Source of the DNA: Pogostemon cablin
Lineage: Eukaryota; Streptophyta; Magnoliopsida; Lamiales; Lamiaceae
Length of the DNA stretch: 64,000 bases
Direction of reading: 5' to 3'
Assembly: GCA_023678885.1 (NCBI GenBank)
Contig: CM042966.1
Coordinates: forward strand, 26,240,028 to 26,304,027
This document shows, in pieces, positions 37,682 through 49,699 of this stretch; position 1 is the stretch's first letter, and every line of letters begins with the position of its first letter. The notes under the pieces were generated by a model. It was not told the origin of the DNA, did no database searches, and saw only the letters and a program-made list of their open reading frames with translations. The position numbers were made by a program, and so were the translations under genes.

Positions 37682-40600
37682 ATGTCCTCTCTATCCAATA
37701 CCCACCAAATCTCAATCCCAACCTTTTCAGGTGAAGGATACAACTATTGTGCCATCAAAATGAAGATATATTTTATGTCTCAGGGCCTATGGGAGATCGT
37801 CGACAAGGAGTACACTATCCCCGCAGATCTATCATCTTCGTCTAGTACAGACAAAGAAAAACTAGACAAAAACACGGAGAAGGACAACTTGGCGCTTTAT
37901 ATTCTACAAATGGCTGTGGCGGAGTCTCTATTTCTAAGGATCAGTGGAGCGAAGACATCCAAGGAGGCCTGGGATATTCTAAAGGAGGAATATCAAGGAA
38001 GTGACAAGGTACGAAATCTAAAACTCCAAACTCTTAGGAGAGATTTCGTAAATATGAAAATGAAAGAATCTGAGACCGTAAAAGATTACTACACTACTAA
38101 GAGAAGTAGTAAATCAACTAAAATCTTATGGGGAAGATATGACAGATAAGAAAATAGTAGAAAAGATTTTAATATCTCTCCCTACTAAATACAATCCAAT
38201 AGTCACTATTATAGAAGAGACTAAAGATATAGAAAAATTGGCAGTGACAGATTTATTGGGTTCTTTAGAAGCATATGAGAAAGGACTGAGCATGAATGAA
38301 GATGAAAATGTGGAAAATATTTTTCAGTCTAAACTAAAAATACGGTCTCAGAATTCTAAAATCGGGGGGAGAAAAATTGGAGAAAATAACAATTATAGGA
38401 AAGAAAAATATTCCCCATATGGAGTTTGTAAAAGAACCAATCATCTTGAAAAAGATTGTTGGTACCGAAGTAAACCACAATGCAAAAGTTGTGGGAGATT
38501 TGGACATCTTGAGAAAAATTATCGCTCCAAGAAAAGTCACCAGGCCAACTACTCTGAAGAAAGAGAAGATGTAGATAATCTCTTCTATGCGAACCATGTC
38601 GCATCAGAAGTGAAAAACGATACGCGGTACGTAGACAGTGGGTGCAGCAACCACATGACTGGAGATGAGAAGATCTTTCAAAATATTGACAAAAATATCA
38701 AATCTCAAGTAAAGCTGGGCAACGGAGACCTGGTGGAAGTTGAAGGAAAAGGCACGATAATTGTCAACACAAGGAGAGGTACGCGGTACATCCATGATGT
38801 GTTATTGGTACCAAAACTACGCACTAAGCGTGGGTCAAATGATAGAGAAAGGATACTCTCTAGTATTTAAAGGTGACTCATGCACCATTTATGACAAGAC
38901 GAACAAAAATCAAGTGATCGCTGAAGTCAAAATGCAGCATCAAAGGAACTTTCCAATCCAATGGAGCTATGTGGAGATAGCACTAAATGCCCAAGAAGAT
39001 CAATCCTGGCTATGGCACCAGAGGTTCGGGCACTTCAACTTCTACGGGCTAAAACTACTTCAACAAAAGAATATGATGAGAGATCTTCCACAAATCCAAC
39101 AAAAGAATGATATATGCGAAAAATGCATGGAAGGGAAGCAGCACAGGAAGTCGTTTCCATCAGGACAAGCATGGCGAGCTAAACAAGCTTTGGAGCTGGT
39201 TCATACAGACGTATGAGGGCCAATGAGGACACTAACATTCGAGAAAAACAGGTACTTCATTTTCTTCATTGACGACTACACAAGAATGACTTGAGTGTTC
39301 TTTATGAAAGAAAGATCAGAAGTCTTCTCTATCTTCAAGAAGTTTAAAAATCTAGTGGAGAACCAAAGCGGCCAAAAAATCAAGGTTCTACGCAGCGATA
39401 GAGGGACAGAGTACACATCCAAGGAGTTCAACAAATTCTGTGAAGAAGAAGGAGTCAACCATCAGCTAACCGTTGGCTACGCTCCATAACAAAATGGAGT
39501 CTCAGAAAGAAAGAACAGGACTGTAATGGAGATGGCAAGAATAATGCTAGCAGAGAAAGGCATGCCTAATGTATTCTGGCAGAGGCTGTCTACACTGCAG
39601 TCTACTTGCTGAATAGGTGTCCAACAAAGACAGTACAAAATAAAACACCAGTTGAAGCCTGGAGTGGACGGAAGCCATCAGCAAAACATCTAAGAGTTTT
39701 TGGGAGTATTTGCTACGCGCACATTCCAAAAGAGAAGAGACATAAACTGGAGGAGAAGACATGGAAGTACATATTTCTCGGATACAGCGCTCAGTCTAAA
39801 GGCTATCGACTCTACAGTCTCAAGACAAAGAAGCTAATCATCAGTCGAGATGTCGAGTTCGATGAAAATGTCTCGTGGAACTGGGATGAAAAAATAATTG
39901 AGAAGAAAAATATCATGATGCCACAAATGCGACGACCTAGTGAGCATCAAGAAGTTGAAGAAGAAGAACTAAAAACTTCAGAAGAGTCTCCACCTCCAAG
40001 TCCAGAGGCTTCAACACCTCAAGTTCCAAAAGGACCTGCTCCAGATGAAACACCGATAAAGGTGAAGTCACTAAGAGAAATTTATGAGACGTGCAACTTT
40101 GCAGCCATCGAGCCAACAAGCTTTGAAGAAGCCATCAAAGAAAAAGAATGGGTCAAAGCAATGGAAGAAGAGATCAAGATGATCGAAAAGAACAACACAT
40201 GGGAGTTGGCGGATCTTCCAAGCAACAAAGAAGTCATTGGAGTTAAGTGGGTCTATAACACTAAACTTAATCCAGATGGCTCAATCCAGAAACAAAAGGC
40301 AAGACTTGTAGCCAAAGGTTACTCACAACTACCAGGGATCGACTATAACGATACATTTGCTCCAGTAGCTCGCCTGGATACCATAAGGGCTCTCATCGCA
40401 CTAGCAGCTCAGAAGAAATGGAAGATATACCAACTGGATGTCAAGTCAGCATTTCTGAATGGATACCTTGAAGAGGAGATCTATGTCAAACAACCTCAAG
40501 GTTTCGTGGCAGTAGGACAAGAAGACAAGGTGCTAAGACTACGAAAGGCACTGTACAGGTTAAAACAAGCTCCACGGGTCTGGTACAGTCGCATAGATGA

Positions 40601-41663
40601 TTTCTTCATCAACAAGGGATTCAAGAGAAGTGAAAGCGAGCCAACTCTCTACATCAAGACCCAAGGTAACAATAAAAGACTAATCGTTTCCTTATATGTT
40701 GATGATCTTATCTACACAGGGAATGATGAAGATATGATCAAAGAGTTCAAAGCAGTCATGATAAAGACATTTGAAATAACAGACCTTGGACTGATGAACT
40801 ACTTTCTCGGTATTGAGGTAAGTCAAAAAGAAAATGGGATATTTATCTCGCAGAGAAAATATACAAATAATCTGCTATAGAATTCCAAGATGGAAAGATG
40901 CAAACCTGTAGCAACTCCTCTTATCACAAATGAGAAGTTCTGCAAAGAAGATGGCGCTCTAAAGGCGGATGAATCAACATACAGAAGCCTCATTGGAAGC
41001 CTGCTATATCTAACAGCTACAAGGCCAAATATCATGTATGCGACGAGTCTACTATCAAGATTCATGCAAAGTCCAAGCCAAGTCCACTATGGAGCTGCAA
41101 AGAGGATACTGAGATATCTACAAGGAACTAAAGACTATGGCATTAGGTATGAGCCACAAGAAAACTCAACGCTAGTTGGCTACACTAACAGCGACTGGGC
41201 CAGATCAACAGATGATATGAAGAGTACTTCAGGCTATACATTCTCACTCGGCTCAGGAGTATTCTCGTGGGCATCTAAAAAGCAAGACTGTGTCGTACAA
41301 TCTTCAGCAGAAGCAGAGTACATAGTTGTCGCACTAACAGTAAGCCAAGCTATTTGGATACGATGGATTCTCGACTATATAGGAGAACATCAGGAGAATC
41401 CTACAGAGATCTACTGCGACGACAATTCAACAATAGCAATGGCGAAAAATCCTGTACAACATAGCAGGACAAAACACATCTCCATCAAATATCACTTCCT
41501 ACGAGAAGCAGCTAATAATGGAAAAGTCAAGCTCAAACACATTGGCACAGAAGAGCAACTAGCAGATATATTCACAAAGGCGCTACCGAAATCAAAGTTC
41601 GAACTATTAAGAGATAAGCTCGTAATTATACAATTAAGCAGCAAGGGGGAGTGTCAAAATTAA
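37682..41663 (+). pseudogene. Gag-Pol of copia element 1, inactive
   Basis: Domains in order: gag from ATG 37682; a CCHC-like knuckle CKSCGRFGHLEKNY near 38480, where the last Cys is Tyr; protease motif YVDSGCSNHM near 38625; the pre-integrase HXHXCXC-like region and integrase to about 39600 (RSDRGTEYTSKEF near 39395); reverse transcriptase 39900-40880 with QLDVKSAFLNG and the active-site SLYVDDLIYTG near 40690; RNase H with SSAEAEY near 41300 and KHISIKYHFLRE near 41480. Defects: frameshifts near 38107, 38810 and 39585, and stops at about 39217, 39292, 39488 and 40878. Most stops are single-base changes of ordinary codons. Confidence 0.9.
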
Positions 41664-42066
41664 AGTTGCTGCTTAACTGTTCTAGTGTCTTCTATGATGT
41701 TCCAAAAATAGCTAGAATAATATTTAGTCCTGAGAGTTCTAGATACAATCTGGATAAGTGAGAAACCAATGGCGGTGGATTAATCTAGAAAATTTGTGAC
41801 TATTCCCACTGCCCACTTATACCTATAAATATGTGTTGTTGGATACTGATTTGCTGTAATAATAAAAAAAAAGAATTACAGACCCACATATCCTTAATCC
41901 CACTTCTACACCTTTCCTTTTATAATAATCCACAAGCCATCATCCATTAAACTAATCATTCTGATCTCATCACTCTGAATATTCCAAAACCATTTAACTA
42001 AACTCACGCCACTCAACCTCTCTCTTCCATCACTCTTTTACTCACCCAATTATTCAAATACCATCA
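41652..42066 (+). repeat. 3' LTR of copia element 1
   Basis: 415 bp. It matches 37158-37574 apart from scattered substitutions, a small indel near 41680 and a shorter poly-A near 41865. Confidence 0.9.
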
Positions 42067-42749
42067 TGTGGGTTGCCCATTCTGCTTAGCCCCTCCTTCT
42101 GTTGCACCACTGGTTACAACTTCTTCCTGCACGTGCCATGCGCTCTAATATTGCCGAAAGAAATATTCCACCGCCTTCACAACGACACCCTTGTACTTGA
42201 AAGAGGTGGAAGCAATTCCACCTCCTTCAACTACAGATGTAGGAACTACTCTCATTGTGAGTTCCAAGTCCATCCACTGGCTGCAAAGCCAGTGGAGATC
42301 AGGACCACACACGTTAGCCACGAGTCGCATCCACTCGTGGCCTTTTGTAATGAAATGGTTTGTCTGTGCAGTGGATGTAGGGAGAAAGAGAATGGTTTCT
42401 TCTTCCACTGCTAGCATGAAGAGTACATTTTTTGGATCCATGAGAAGTACACTATTTTACCAAGCGTTGTGAAACTACGACATCATGATCACCCTTATAT
42501 CCTCACATATTCTCTCACTAATGTACCCTCTGCACATTCTGATAAACGCAGTTTTGATGATTTGATCAACGATCGATTTTCAGTGTAAGGAACATTGGCG
42601 CCAGAGCGGTGCTTAATTTGCAGTAGGGCATGGCGTCTTCCCAAGAGTGGGGTCTACCACTGTGCCGAATGTAATAACTCTTTGGTCCATGTGGCTTGTG
42701 CAAACTCAGCGTCCATGGAGATTCTTAATCCAAGTAAAGCTCGATTTCA
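42067..42749 (+). pseudogene. DC1-domain gene, segment 2
   Basis: The frame continuing from 42072 reads LLSPSFCCTTGYNFFLHVPC, a DC1 unit with C-x2-C and H-x3-C spacing, then a second unit (NYRCRNYSHCEFQVHPLA). It hits TAG at 42412-42414 in the middle of a third unit and TAA at 42586-42588. The same frame then continues with ERCLICSRAWRLPKSGVYHC and AECNNSLVHVACA. Similarity ends near 42740, where a foldback element begins. The gene is dead even without the transposons. Confidence 0.65.
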
Positions 42750-43078
42750 GAGTCAAAAGTTTATTTTGTCCCATATTTATTTAAATTTTTAGATTTTGTT
42801 CTAAAAAAGATATTTGTATCGATTTTATCCCATAACTATGAGTTTTCTTTTAATTTTGCCCAATTTTCGTCGGAACCCTCAATTTTCGCCGGATATTGGT
42901 CACGTGCGTTGCATGTGACTGATGAATTTGGGGGTTCCAGCGAAAATCTAGGGTTCTGGCAAAAATTGGGCAAAATTGAAATAAAACTCATAGTTATGGG
43001 GCAAAATCAATACAAATATCTTTTTTGGGACAAAATTTAAAGTTTAAAAAGTTATGGGATAAAAAAAACTTTTAACTC
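42750..43078. mobile_element. Foldback (hairpin) MITE-like element in the DC1 gene
   Basis: The left half (gagtcaaaagtttattttgt..., cccataactatgagttttc, gcccaattttcgtcgg) is mirrored by the right half (ctggcaaaaattgggc, gaaataaaactcatagttat, ...aaaacttttaactc). The arms are about 150 bp, so the element could fold almost end to end. Confidence 0.75.
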
Positions 43079-43122
43079 TTGGGTTAATTCCTATAAAATT
43101 CACCACCTTGGGGTTTTCAAAT

Positions 43123-43260
43123 CTATCACGACCTTTTATTTCTGTCAATTCAATACACGATCTATTTAATATTTTCAATTCTTTCACGAACTTTTATATT
43201 TGTCAATTTAATATGCAATCTATTTATTATTTTAAATTCTATCACAACTTTTATTTTTTA
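43123..43260. repeat. Short tandem array, about 58-bp unit
   Basis: Two and a half imperfect copies of ctatcacgaccttttatttc plus tcaattcaatacacgatcta and spacer. Similar phrasing (caatttaatcacgaac) occurs in the foldback element at 56.2 kb. Confidence 0.6.
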
Positions 43261-44167
43261 CTATTTGATAAATGAGAGGACCATTACTCTCGCCAAAACG
43301 TTAGGCTAAATCATCCCACAACTCTTTAGCAGAATTAGCAAACACAATAGAATCAAAAATCTCTTTGGAGACACAGTTTAGAATCCAACTAATCACCAAA
43401 CTATCAATACGTTTCCAATTGGGAAAAACGACATCAGTTTCAGAGGAAGAAGGAAATGTACCATCAATAAAACCAAGCTTCAACTTCGTGCTCAAAGCTA
43501 AAAGCATGGATCTTTTCCATGAAATGTAATTAGAGCTGGTAAGAAGATGACTTACAAGTGTAATACTAGAGTGATCCGAGGGAAACAAATAAAGCGGATC
43601 GTTGATATTGGCAGTCGGAAAACCACTCGCTGTCGGATCGGAAAAAGAAGCAGCAACCATCAAAGAACCAATCGCAGGGGCATATGTGCGAGTATTCGCT
43701 ACAGTAGAAGTACGATTAGTCATCGCTGCAAGAACAGGCCACTCCTTATCCCACTGATTCGCCATGTGCGGAAGCGAAATGAAGAACAGAAAAGAAATTC
43801 CCAAATCGAAGGAATCCCGTAGCAATCAAAACCAAGCAAAAACCATGGTAATAAAAAAGGAATTGCTGTAACAAATAGCAGCAATCGAAATGGATCGAAA
43901 TCTGGCTCTAATACCATGTAGAAATTATAGAATTAAGAAGAAATTGTAGAAGAAACCATCGTAGAAAAGAGATTCCATGAAACAGTTAGAAGATACTAGA
44001 GAGAAAACTGGTTTATTATTGTTGTTCTGTTACAGAATTAAAAGAGTAAAGCTCTTTATAAAGAGTAAACTAACTTCATCCCACAATTCTAAGTATGACA
44101 CGTGTCTATCTAGAATCTTCCAAAGTGTGGTTGTGATAATAGAGAAAGCCTATTATATATTTCAACA
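43261..44167 (-). mobile_element. Truncated Ty1/copia element 3 (LTR plus gag start)
   Basis: Minus orientation. An LTR of 251 bp (44167 down to 43917; TGTTGAAATA...TTTCTACA) is followed at once by the primer-binding site TGGTATTAGAGCC. A gag N-terminus (to about 43300) follows, with a copia-type N-terminal domain (DPLYLFPSDHSSITLVS, NYISWKRSMLLALSTKLKLG) and a UBN2-like part (ANSAKELWDDL, then a stop, then RFGESNGP). The element is cut off near 43261, and pol and the second LTR are missing. Confidence 0.75.
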
Positions 44168-44719
44168 TTGCTCCCTAAAGTCCAAGCTTGTCGTGTACGA
44201 GTGTGTCAATTGTAGTGATTTTAGTATACATGTCAGGTGTGCTCTGCTGCCTAAATGGACTAGCCATAAGTTCGACCACCATCCTCTGTAGTTGATAATG
44301 AGTATGACGAGGGATGATGGCCACAAACAAAACTTGTACTGCGAGTTCTGTGAGGATGAAATCGATCTTAAGTTGTGGTACTATGGTTGTACAATCTGCC
44401 AACATTACTTTCATATTAACTGTCTTCCCTCCATGGGGCATATGTCCAAGCTCAAGTTTGGAAGAACTCATGATGAACGCGTACTCCATAGACATCCCCT
44501 CACTTTTACTAGGATGCTTACCCATGGATTCAATGAGAGGTGTGTGGTTTGCAATAACATCATTAGAGGGTTTGCAGATGTTGAAAAGGCTCTGCATTGC
44601 TCTACCTGCAATATTTGTATTCACTTATCTTGTGGGGTAAGTACAACTTTGGCCCGATACAAAGATTTTCCAATTTCGGCTCTACACAAAAATTTTCCTA
44701 TCACTCATCAATGGGTCCG
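44168..44719 (+). pseudogene. DC1-domain gene, segment 3
   Basis: The DC1 frame resumes directly after the copia 3 LTR: VYECVNCSDFSIHVRCALLP, then a TAG at 44289-44291, then LYCEFCEDEIDLKLWYYGCT ICQHYFHINC, RHPLTFTRM and CVVCNNIIRGFADVEKALHC with STCNICIHLSCG. At 44637 a strong donor (TGTGGG|GTAAGT) suggests an intron. Its likely acceptor (CATCTTTAG, ending 49699) now lies beyond copia 2, which would put that insertion inside the intron. Several complete Cys/His units make the family assignment safe. Confidence 0.75.
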
Positions 44720-45173
44720 TGTAGGAGTAAAAGGTTGCAGGAATATGTGTAGGTATTTGTGGACGGTCTAGGAATTGGTGAGTAGGGTGAACAAAATGTG
44801 ATAGAAGGAATTTGAGGAAGAGAACAAGGTTTGGGATAAACTTTAAACTTTATTGGTTGTATTTCTTCTACATCAAAATGTACATCATCCACCTATTTAT
44901 ACTATCCAATGGTGGATTCTCAAGCATTCTAGATAATTCTACATTAACTCCTAATTAATCTAGATATTTCACTAAATTTGATCCCATGTGTTTTCCAGAG
45001 TGTTCTTTTACTACATTATTCTAGATCATTCTTTCTCATTCTCCTAATATTCATACATGCTAGAAATTTCTAGTCTACAACTATCACCACCATTCTAGAA
45101 TATTCACATCTTCTCAATTATTCTAGTATTCTCTTGTCATCTTCACATGCAAAATTAAGTTTACTATCCAATA
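44720..45173 (-). repeat. 3' LTR of copia element 2
   Basis: 454 bp. It pairs with 49227-49681 with scattered mismatches (for example the terminal CA is TA here). Confidence 0.88.
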
Positions 45174-45180
45174 CCCCCTC

Positions 45181-48100
45181 TTAAACTTGATTTTGCAATC
45201 TAAGCATACTTCGTAATCTTGCGAATTCTTCATACTTGAGCGACTTCGTGATAATATTGGCTACTTGATCTTGTGATTTGACATACTCCACTTGAACTTT
45301 TTTCTTTGCAATACATTCTCTGATATAATGGAAATAAGTATCTATGTGTTTGCTTCGATTATGAAATAATGGATTCTTCGCCAATGCAATCGCCGATTTA
45401 TTGTCCATATAAATTCTTGTCGGTGTCTCTTGTGTCCATCCGAGCTCCCGTAACAAACTCCTGAGCCATATAGCATGGCAAACATTGGATATGGCGGCTA
45501 CGTACTCGGCTTCACATGTAGACAATATGACAATTGGTTGCTTCTTTGACATCCAAATAAAAGCAGTGTCTCCCATGAAGAACACAAATCCACTTGTACT
45601 TTTTCGATCATCATCATCTCCAGCCCAGTCGCTATCACTATAGCTCACAAGCTCATATTTATTAGTATTTGAATAAAGTAGGCCATAGTTGAGCGTACCT
45701 TTAAGATATCGAAGAATTCTCTTTGCCGCCTTCAAATGCGTTGTGGTTAGATTCTCCATAAATCTACTCACAAGCCCTGTTGCGTAGAATATATCTGGCC
45801 TCGTGCAAGTTAAGTACCTTAGGCTTCCAACCAAACTTTTAAAGAACGTTGGATCTACTTTTTCTCCATCTTCATGATTGGATAGTTTACTTCCACACTC
45901 CACTGGGGTGTTTATTGCCTTGCAATCTTCCATTTTGAACTTTTTGAGGATCTCCTTCGTATAACCTTCTTGTGTGATGAAGATTCCTTCCTCAAGCTGC
46001 TTGACTTCAACTCCAAGATAATATGCCATGAGCTCAATATCCGTCATCTCAAACTCTTTAGTCATGGCCTTCTTGAACTCTTCGAACATCTTTGTGTTAC
46101 TTCCTGTGAATATAAGATCATCCACATATAAGCATACAATTAAGACATCATCACCTTTGACTTTGACGTAGAGGGCATGCTCATGTGGGCACTTAGTGAA
46201 AACATTCTCCCTCAAGTACTTGACAATCCTGCTATTCCACACCCTTGGTGCTTGTTTTAATCCGTATAGGGTCTTCTTCAACTTCAATACCTTTTCTTCT
46301 TGCCCTTTCACCTTGTAGCCTGGTGGTTGCTTGATGTAGACTTCATTATCAAGTATACCATTCAAGAAGGCTGACTTCACATCCATCTGATAGATTTTCC
46401 ATCTATTTTGGGATGCAAGAGAAATGATTAGTCTGATTGTTTCTAGGAGGGCGACTGGAGTGAATACCTCATCATAATCGATTCAGCTCTTTGACTATAT
46501 CCTTTAGCGACAAGCCTTGCTTTATATGTCTCTACTTCACCCTTGGAGTTCTTTTTCTCTTTATACACCACTTAACTCCAATGGCCTTGTGATCCTTTGG
46601 CAATATTGCAAGCTCCCACGTATCATTCTTCTCAATAGCCTTAATTTCCTCCTCCATTGCATCTCTCCATCTTTTGCTTGGTGTAGCCTCCTCAAAAGTT
46701 ACTGGCTCACAATCAGCAAATAAGCAAAGTAAGGTGAGATCCTCTAACCTTTCAGTCTCGCCATAGATTTCATGCAGGCTCCTCACACGTGATGCACTTC
46801 TTTCATTCAGGAAAGATGGTGGCGAGTCTCCAACTTCTCTTACTGGTGAAGCAGGTGGAGTTACTACCTCTTCACCTTCAGCTGCTTGCTCCAAATCTTC
46901 TTCATCTTCAAATTGTGGAGTTATAAAGTTGTGACATTGATGTTGGAACCGAAATCCCAAGCACCTTCTTCATCAAACTCCACATCTCGACTTATCACAA
47001 TTTTCTTTGTAAGGGGATTATATAACTTGTAACCTTTAGAGTTAGAGTCATACCCGATGAATATGTATGGCTCACTCTTGTCGTCGAGCTTTCTTCTTGT
47101 CTCGTCTGACACGTGAGCATATGCTTTGCTCCCAAATACTCTTAGATGAGTGATTCCAGGCTTTCTCCCACTCCATGCTTCTTGTGGAGTCTTTCTCCAT
47201 ACACTCCGAGTTGAAGATCGATTGGACAGATACACCGCGCACGCCACTGCTTCTGCCTAAAATTCTTTTGGAATATTTTTCGTCTTTAACATGTTGCGCA
47301 CCATTTTCACTATGGTTCTATTCTTCTTTTCTGCCACACCATTTTGTTGAGGAGATCTTGGAACAGTAAATGGCCTTCAAATCCCGTTTGCTTCGCAATA
47401 TGCCATAAACTTCTTGGATGTGAATTCACCACCTCGATCGGTTCTCATGGATTTGATTTCTAGCTCACTCTCCTTTTCAACGGTGACTTTAAATTTCTTG
47501 AAGGCTTCAAATACTTCTGATTTCTGCTTCAAGAAATACACCCACATTTTTTTAGAATAATTATCATTGAAGAGCAAGAAATAATTTTTGTTACCAAGAG
47601 AGCTTGGTTTGATTGGCCCACACACATCGGCATGGATCAACTCCAACAGCTTCTTTGCTCGTGAGGATGACTCCTTTGGGAATGACCTTCTAGCTTGCTT
47701 CCCTAGTATACATCCTTCACATAGTTGGTCGGGATGCTTGATGGATGGTAATACTCTTACCATTTCCTTCCTTGATAACAACTCCAATCCTCCAAAATTT
47801 AAGTGCCCAAACCGTATGTGTCATAACCAAGATTTATCCTTAAAGGAAGCTTTAAGGCATTTTGCCACATCATGCTGAATATTTAGTAGAAACATTTTGT
47901 TCTTCAATATTGTCACACTTGCTATCAAATTATTTTCCTTCTCTTATTGAAAGGTTATAATCCTACAAGTGAATGTCATAACTTTTCTCTAAGGGTTGTC
48001 CCAAACTTAAAATATTATGTTTCATGTTGGTAACATAATAAACATTTGAGATAAAATCATGACCTTCAATTTTAAGCAAATCAAAATTTTCCCTTTTCCT

Positions 48101-49190
48101 TTTACCGGAATTTTAGATTCATCGCCAAATGAGACATTGCCACTTATCGATTCATCCAACTCCACGAACATGCTCCTTTTGCCACACATGTGGTTGTTTG
48201 CTCCCGTATCAAGGTATCAAGTATCATCTTGTCATTCATTTTCTCCTTTGTACGCCAAGAGCACACTTGCATTTTCTTCCTTCTTGCTCTCAACGAAGTT
48301 GGACTTCTCTTGAACCTTTTGTTTTGTTTTCCAACACTCGGAAGCATAATGCCCAAATCTATCACAATTATAGCATTTTATAGAAGATTTATCGTACCTC
48401 GATTTTGGATTGCTCCTTCCTCGACCAAATTCTTTTTTCTCTCCATGATTTCCATAGCCTCCTCGTCCACGTCCATGGCCTCGACCTTGTCTTTGGCCTC
48501 GACTTTGACCGCTACTTGGGCATTCGTCTTTCTCCTTTTCACTCTCTTGCAATTTTAACAATTGTTCCACCATATCTTGCTTTCGTTTTTGTTTCTCTTC
48601 ATAAGCTTGTAATGACCCCATTAAGAGATCAATTGTCATCTCCTCTAAATTTTTAGTCTCCTCAATAGTCACCACAATATGCTCAAATTTGGGAGTTAAC
48701 GAACGTAATATTTTCTCCATTATTCTAACATCCTCTAATTTTTCACCATTTCTTTTCATTTGATTAGAGACCGTAAAAACTCTTGTAAAATAATCCAAAA
48801 TAGATTCGGACTTCTTCATATGTAGGGACTCAAATTCACCTCTTAAAGTTTGAAGGCGTACCTTTTAACTTGATCGGCTCCTTTGCATGACACTTGGAGC
48901 TTATCACATGTTTCCTTGGCGGTAGTTGCACTAGAGATTTTCTCGAAGTCATCATCTCCCAATGCTTGGTAGATGAGGAAGAGAGCCTTCTTGTCCCTCT
49001 TTCTTGAATCTCTCAACTTATCTTTTAGTTGTTGAGATAGTGTCAGCTCGTCTTCTGGTTGCTCGTACCCTTTCTCTATAATCTCCCAAACATCATGAGC
49101 GCCTAGGAGTGTCTTCATCTTGATACTCCAATTATCAAAGTTGATCTTGTTGAGCAACGAGACTTGAAAGGATTGAAGGTTATTGGCCAT
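45181..49190 (-). pseudogene. Gag-Pol of copia element 2, inactive
   Basis: Gag starts at ATG 49190 (MANNLQSFQVSLLNKINFDN) and shifts frame near 48855. It continues to 48232 with the zinc knuckle CYNCDRFGHYASEC and an Arg/Gly-rich stretch. The protease region near 48170-48220 (YLDTGANNHMCG) is preceded by two stops. Integrase follows at 47787-46921 (pre-integrase CEGCILGKQARRSF; MRTDRGGEFTSKKF; AWSGRKPGITHLRVFGSKAY) with breaks near 47375 and 46940. Reverse transcriptase and RNase H (46960-45181) have a break near 46450, then MDVKSAFLNG, LYVDDLIFTGS, STCEAEYVAA and KHIDTYFHYIRE. More damaged than copia 1. Confidence 0.88.
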
Positions 49191-49226
49191 CTCTCACAGG
49201 AGGATCGTATGGGTCTGATACCACTT

Positions 49227-49681
49227 TGTAGGAGTAAAAGGTTGGAGGGATATGTGTAGGTATTTGTGGACGGGTGTAGGAATTGGTGAGTAGGGTGAAC
49301 AAAATGTGATAGAAGGAATTTGAGGAAGAGAACAAGGTTTGGGATAAACTTTAACATTTATTGGTTGCATTTCTTCTACATCAAAATGTTACACCATCCA
49401 CCTATTTATACTATCCAATGGTGGATTCTCAAGCATTCTAGATAATTCTACATTAACTCCTAATTAATCTAGATATTTCACTAATTTGATCACATGTGTT
49501 TTCTAGAGTGTTCTTTCACTACATTATTCTAGATCATTCTTTCTCATTCTCCTAATATCCATACATAATGGAAATTTCTAGTCTACAACTATCTCCACAA
49601 TTCTAGAACATTCACATCTTCTCAATTATTCTAGTATTCTCTTATCATCTTCACATGCAAAATTAAGTTTACTTTCCAACA
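49227..49681 (-). repeat. 5' LTR of copia element 2
   Basis: 455 bp. Plus-strand ends are TGTAGGAGTAAAAGG and ...ACTTTCCAACA. Confidence 0.88.
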
Positions 49682-49686
49682 GTCCG

Positions 49687-49699
49687 GTCTCATCTTTAG
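49687..49699 (+). pseudogene. DC1 gene, acceptor side beyond copia 2
   Basis: Directly after the duplicated GTCCG comes GTCTCATCTTTAG, a plausible intron end for the donor at 44637. The following exon frame (from 49700) is very short. Confidence 0.35.

Larger units (their letters stand above)
37158..42066 (+). mobile_element. Ty1/copia element 1, near-complete, inserted in the DC1 gene
   Basis: 5' LTR 37158-37574, primer-binding site GTGGTATCAGAGCCC directly after it, one gag-pol region with few defects, polypurine tract CAAGGGGGAG at about 41642-41651, and 3' LTR 41652-42066. Target-site duplication: TGCGG at 37153-37157 and TGTGG at 42067-42071 (one C/T difference). The two LTRs differ by only a handful of changes, so the insertion is fairly young. 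Confidence 0.9.
44720..49681 (-). mobile_element. Ty1/copia element 2, full length, inserted in the DC1 locus
   Basis: Minus orientation. 5' LTR 49227-49681, primer-binding site TGGTATCAGACCC at about 49221-49209, gag-pol remnants 49190-45181, polypurine tract AAGAGGGGG at about 45182-45174, 3' LTR 44720-45173. A perfect 5-bp target-site duplication, GTCCG, is seen at 44715-44719 and 49682-49686. It is opposite in orientation to copia 1, with different LTRs. Confidence 0.92.

Noticed and set aside
42145..42441. Minus-strand 98-codon frame
   Set aside because: Opposite strand of the DC1 coding segment, which shows the family Cys/His pattern.
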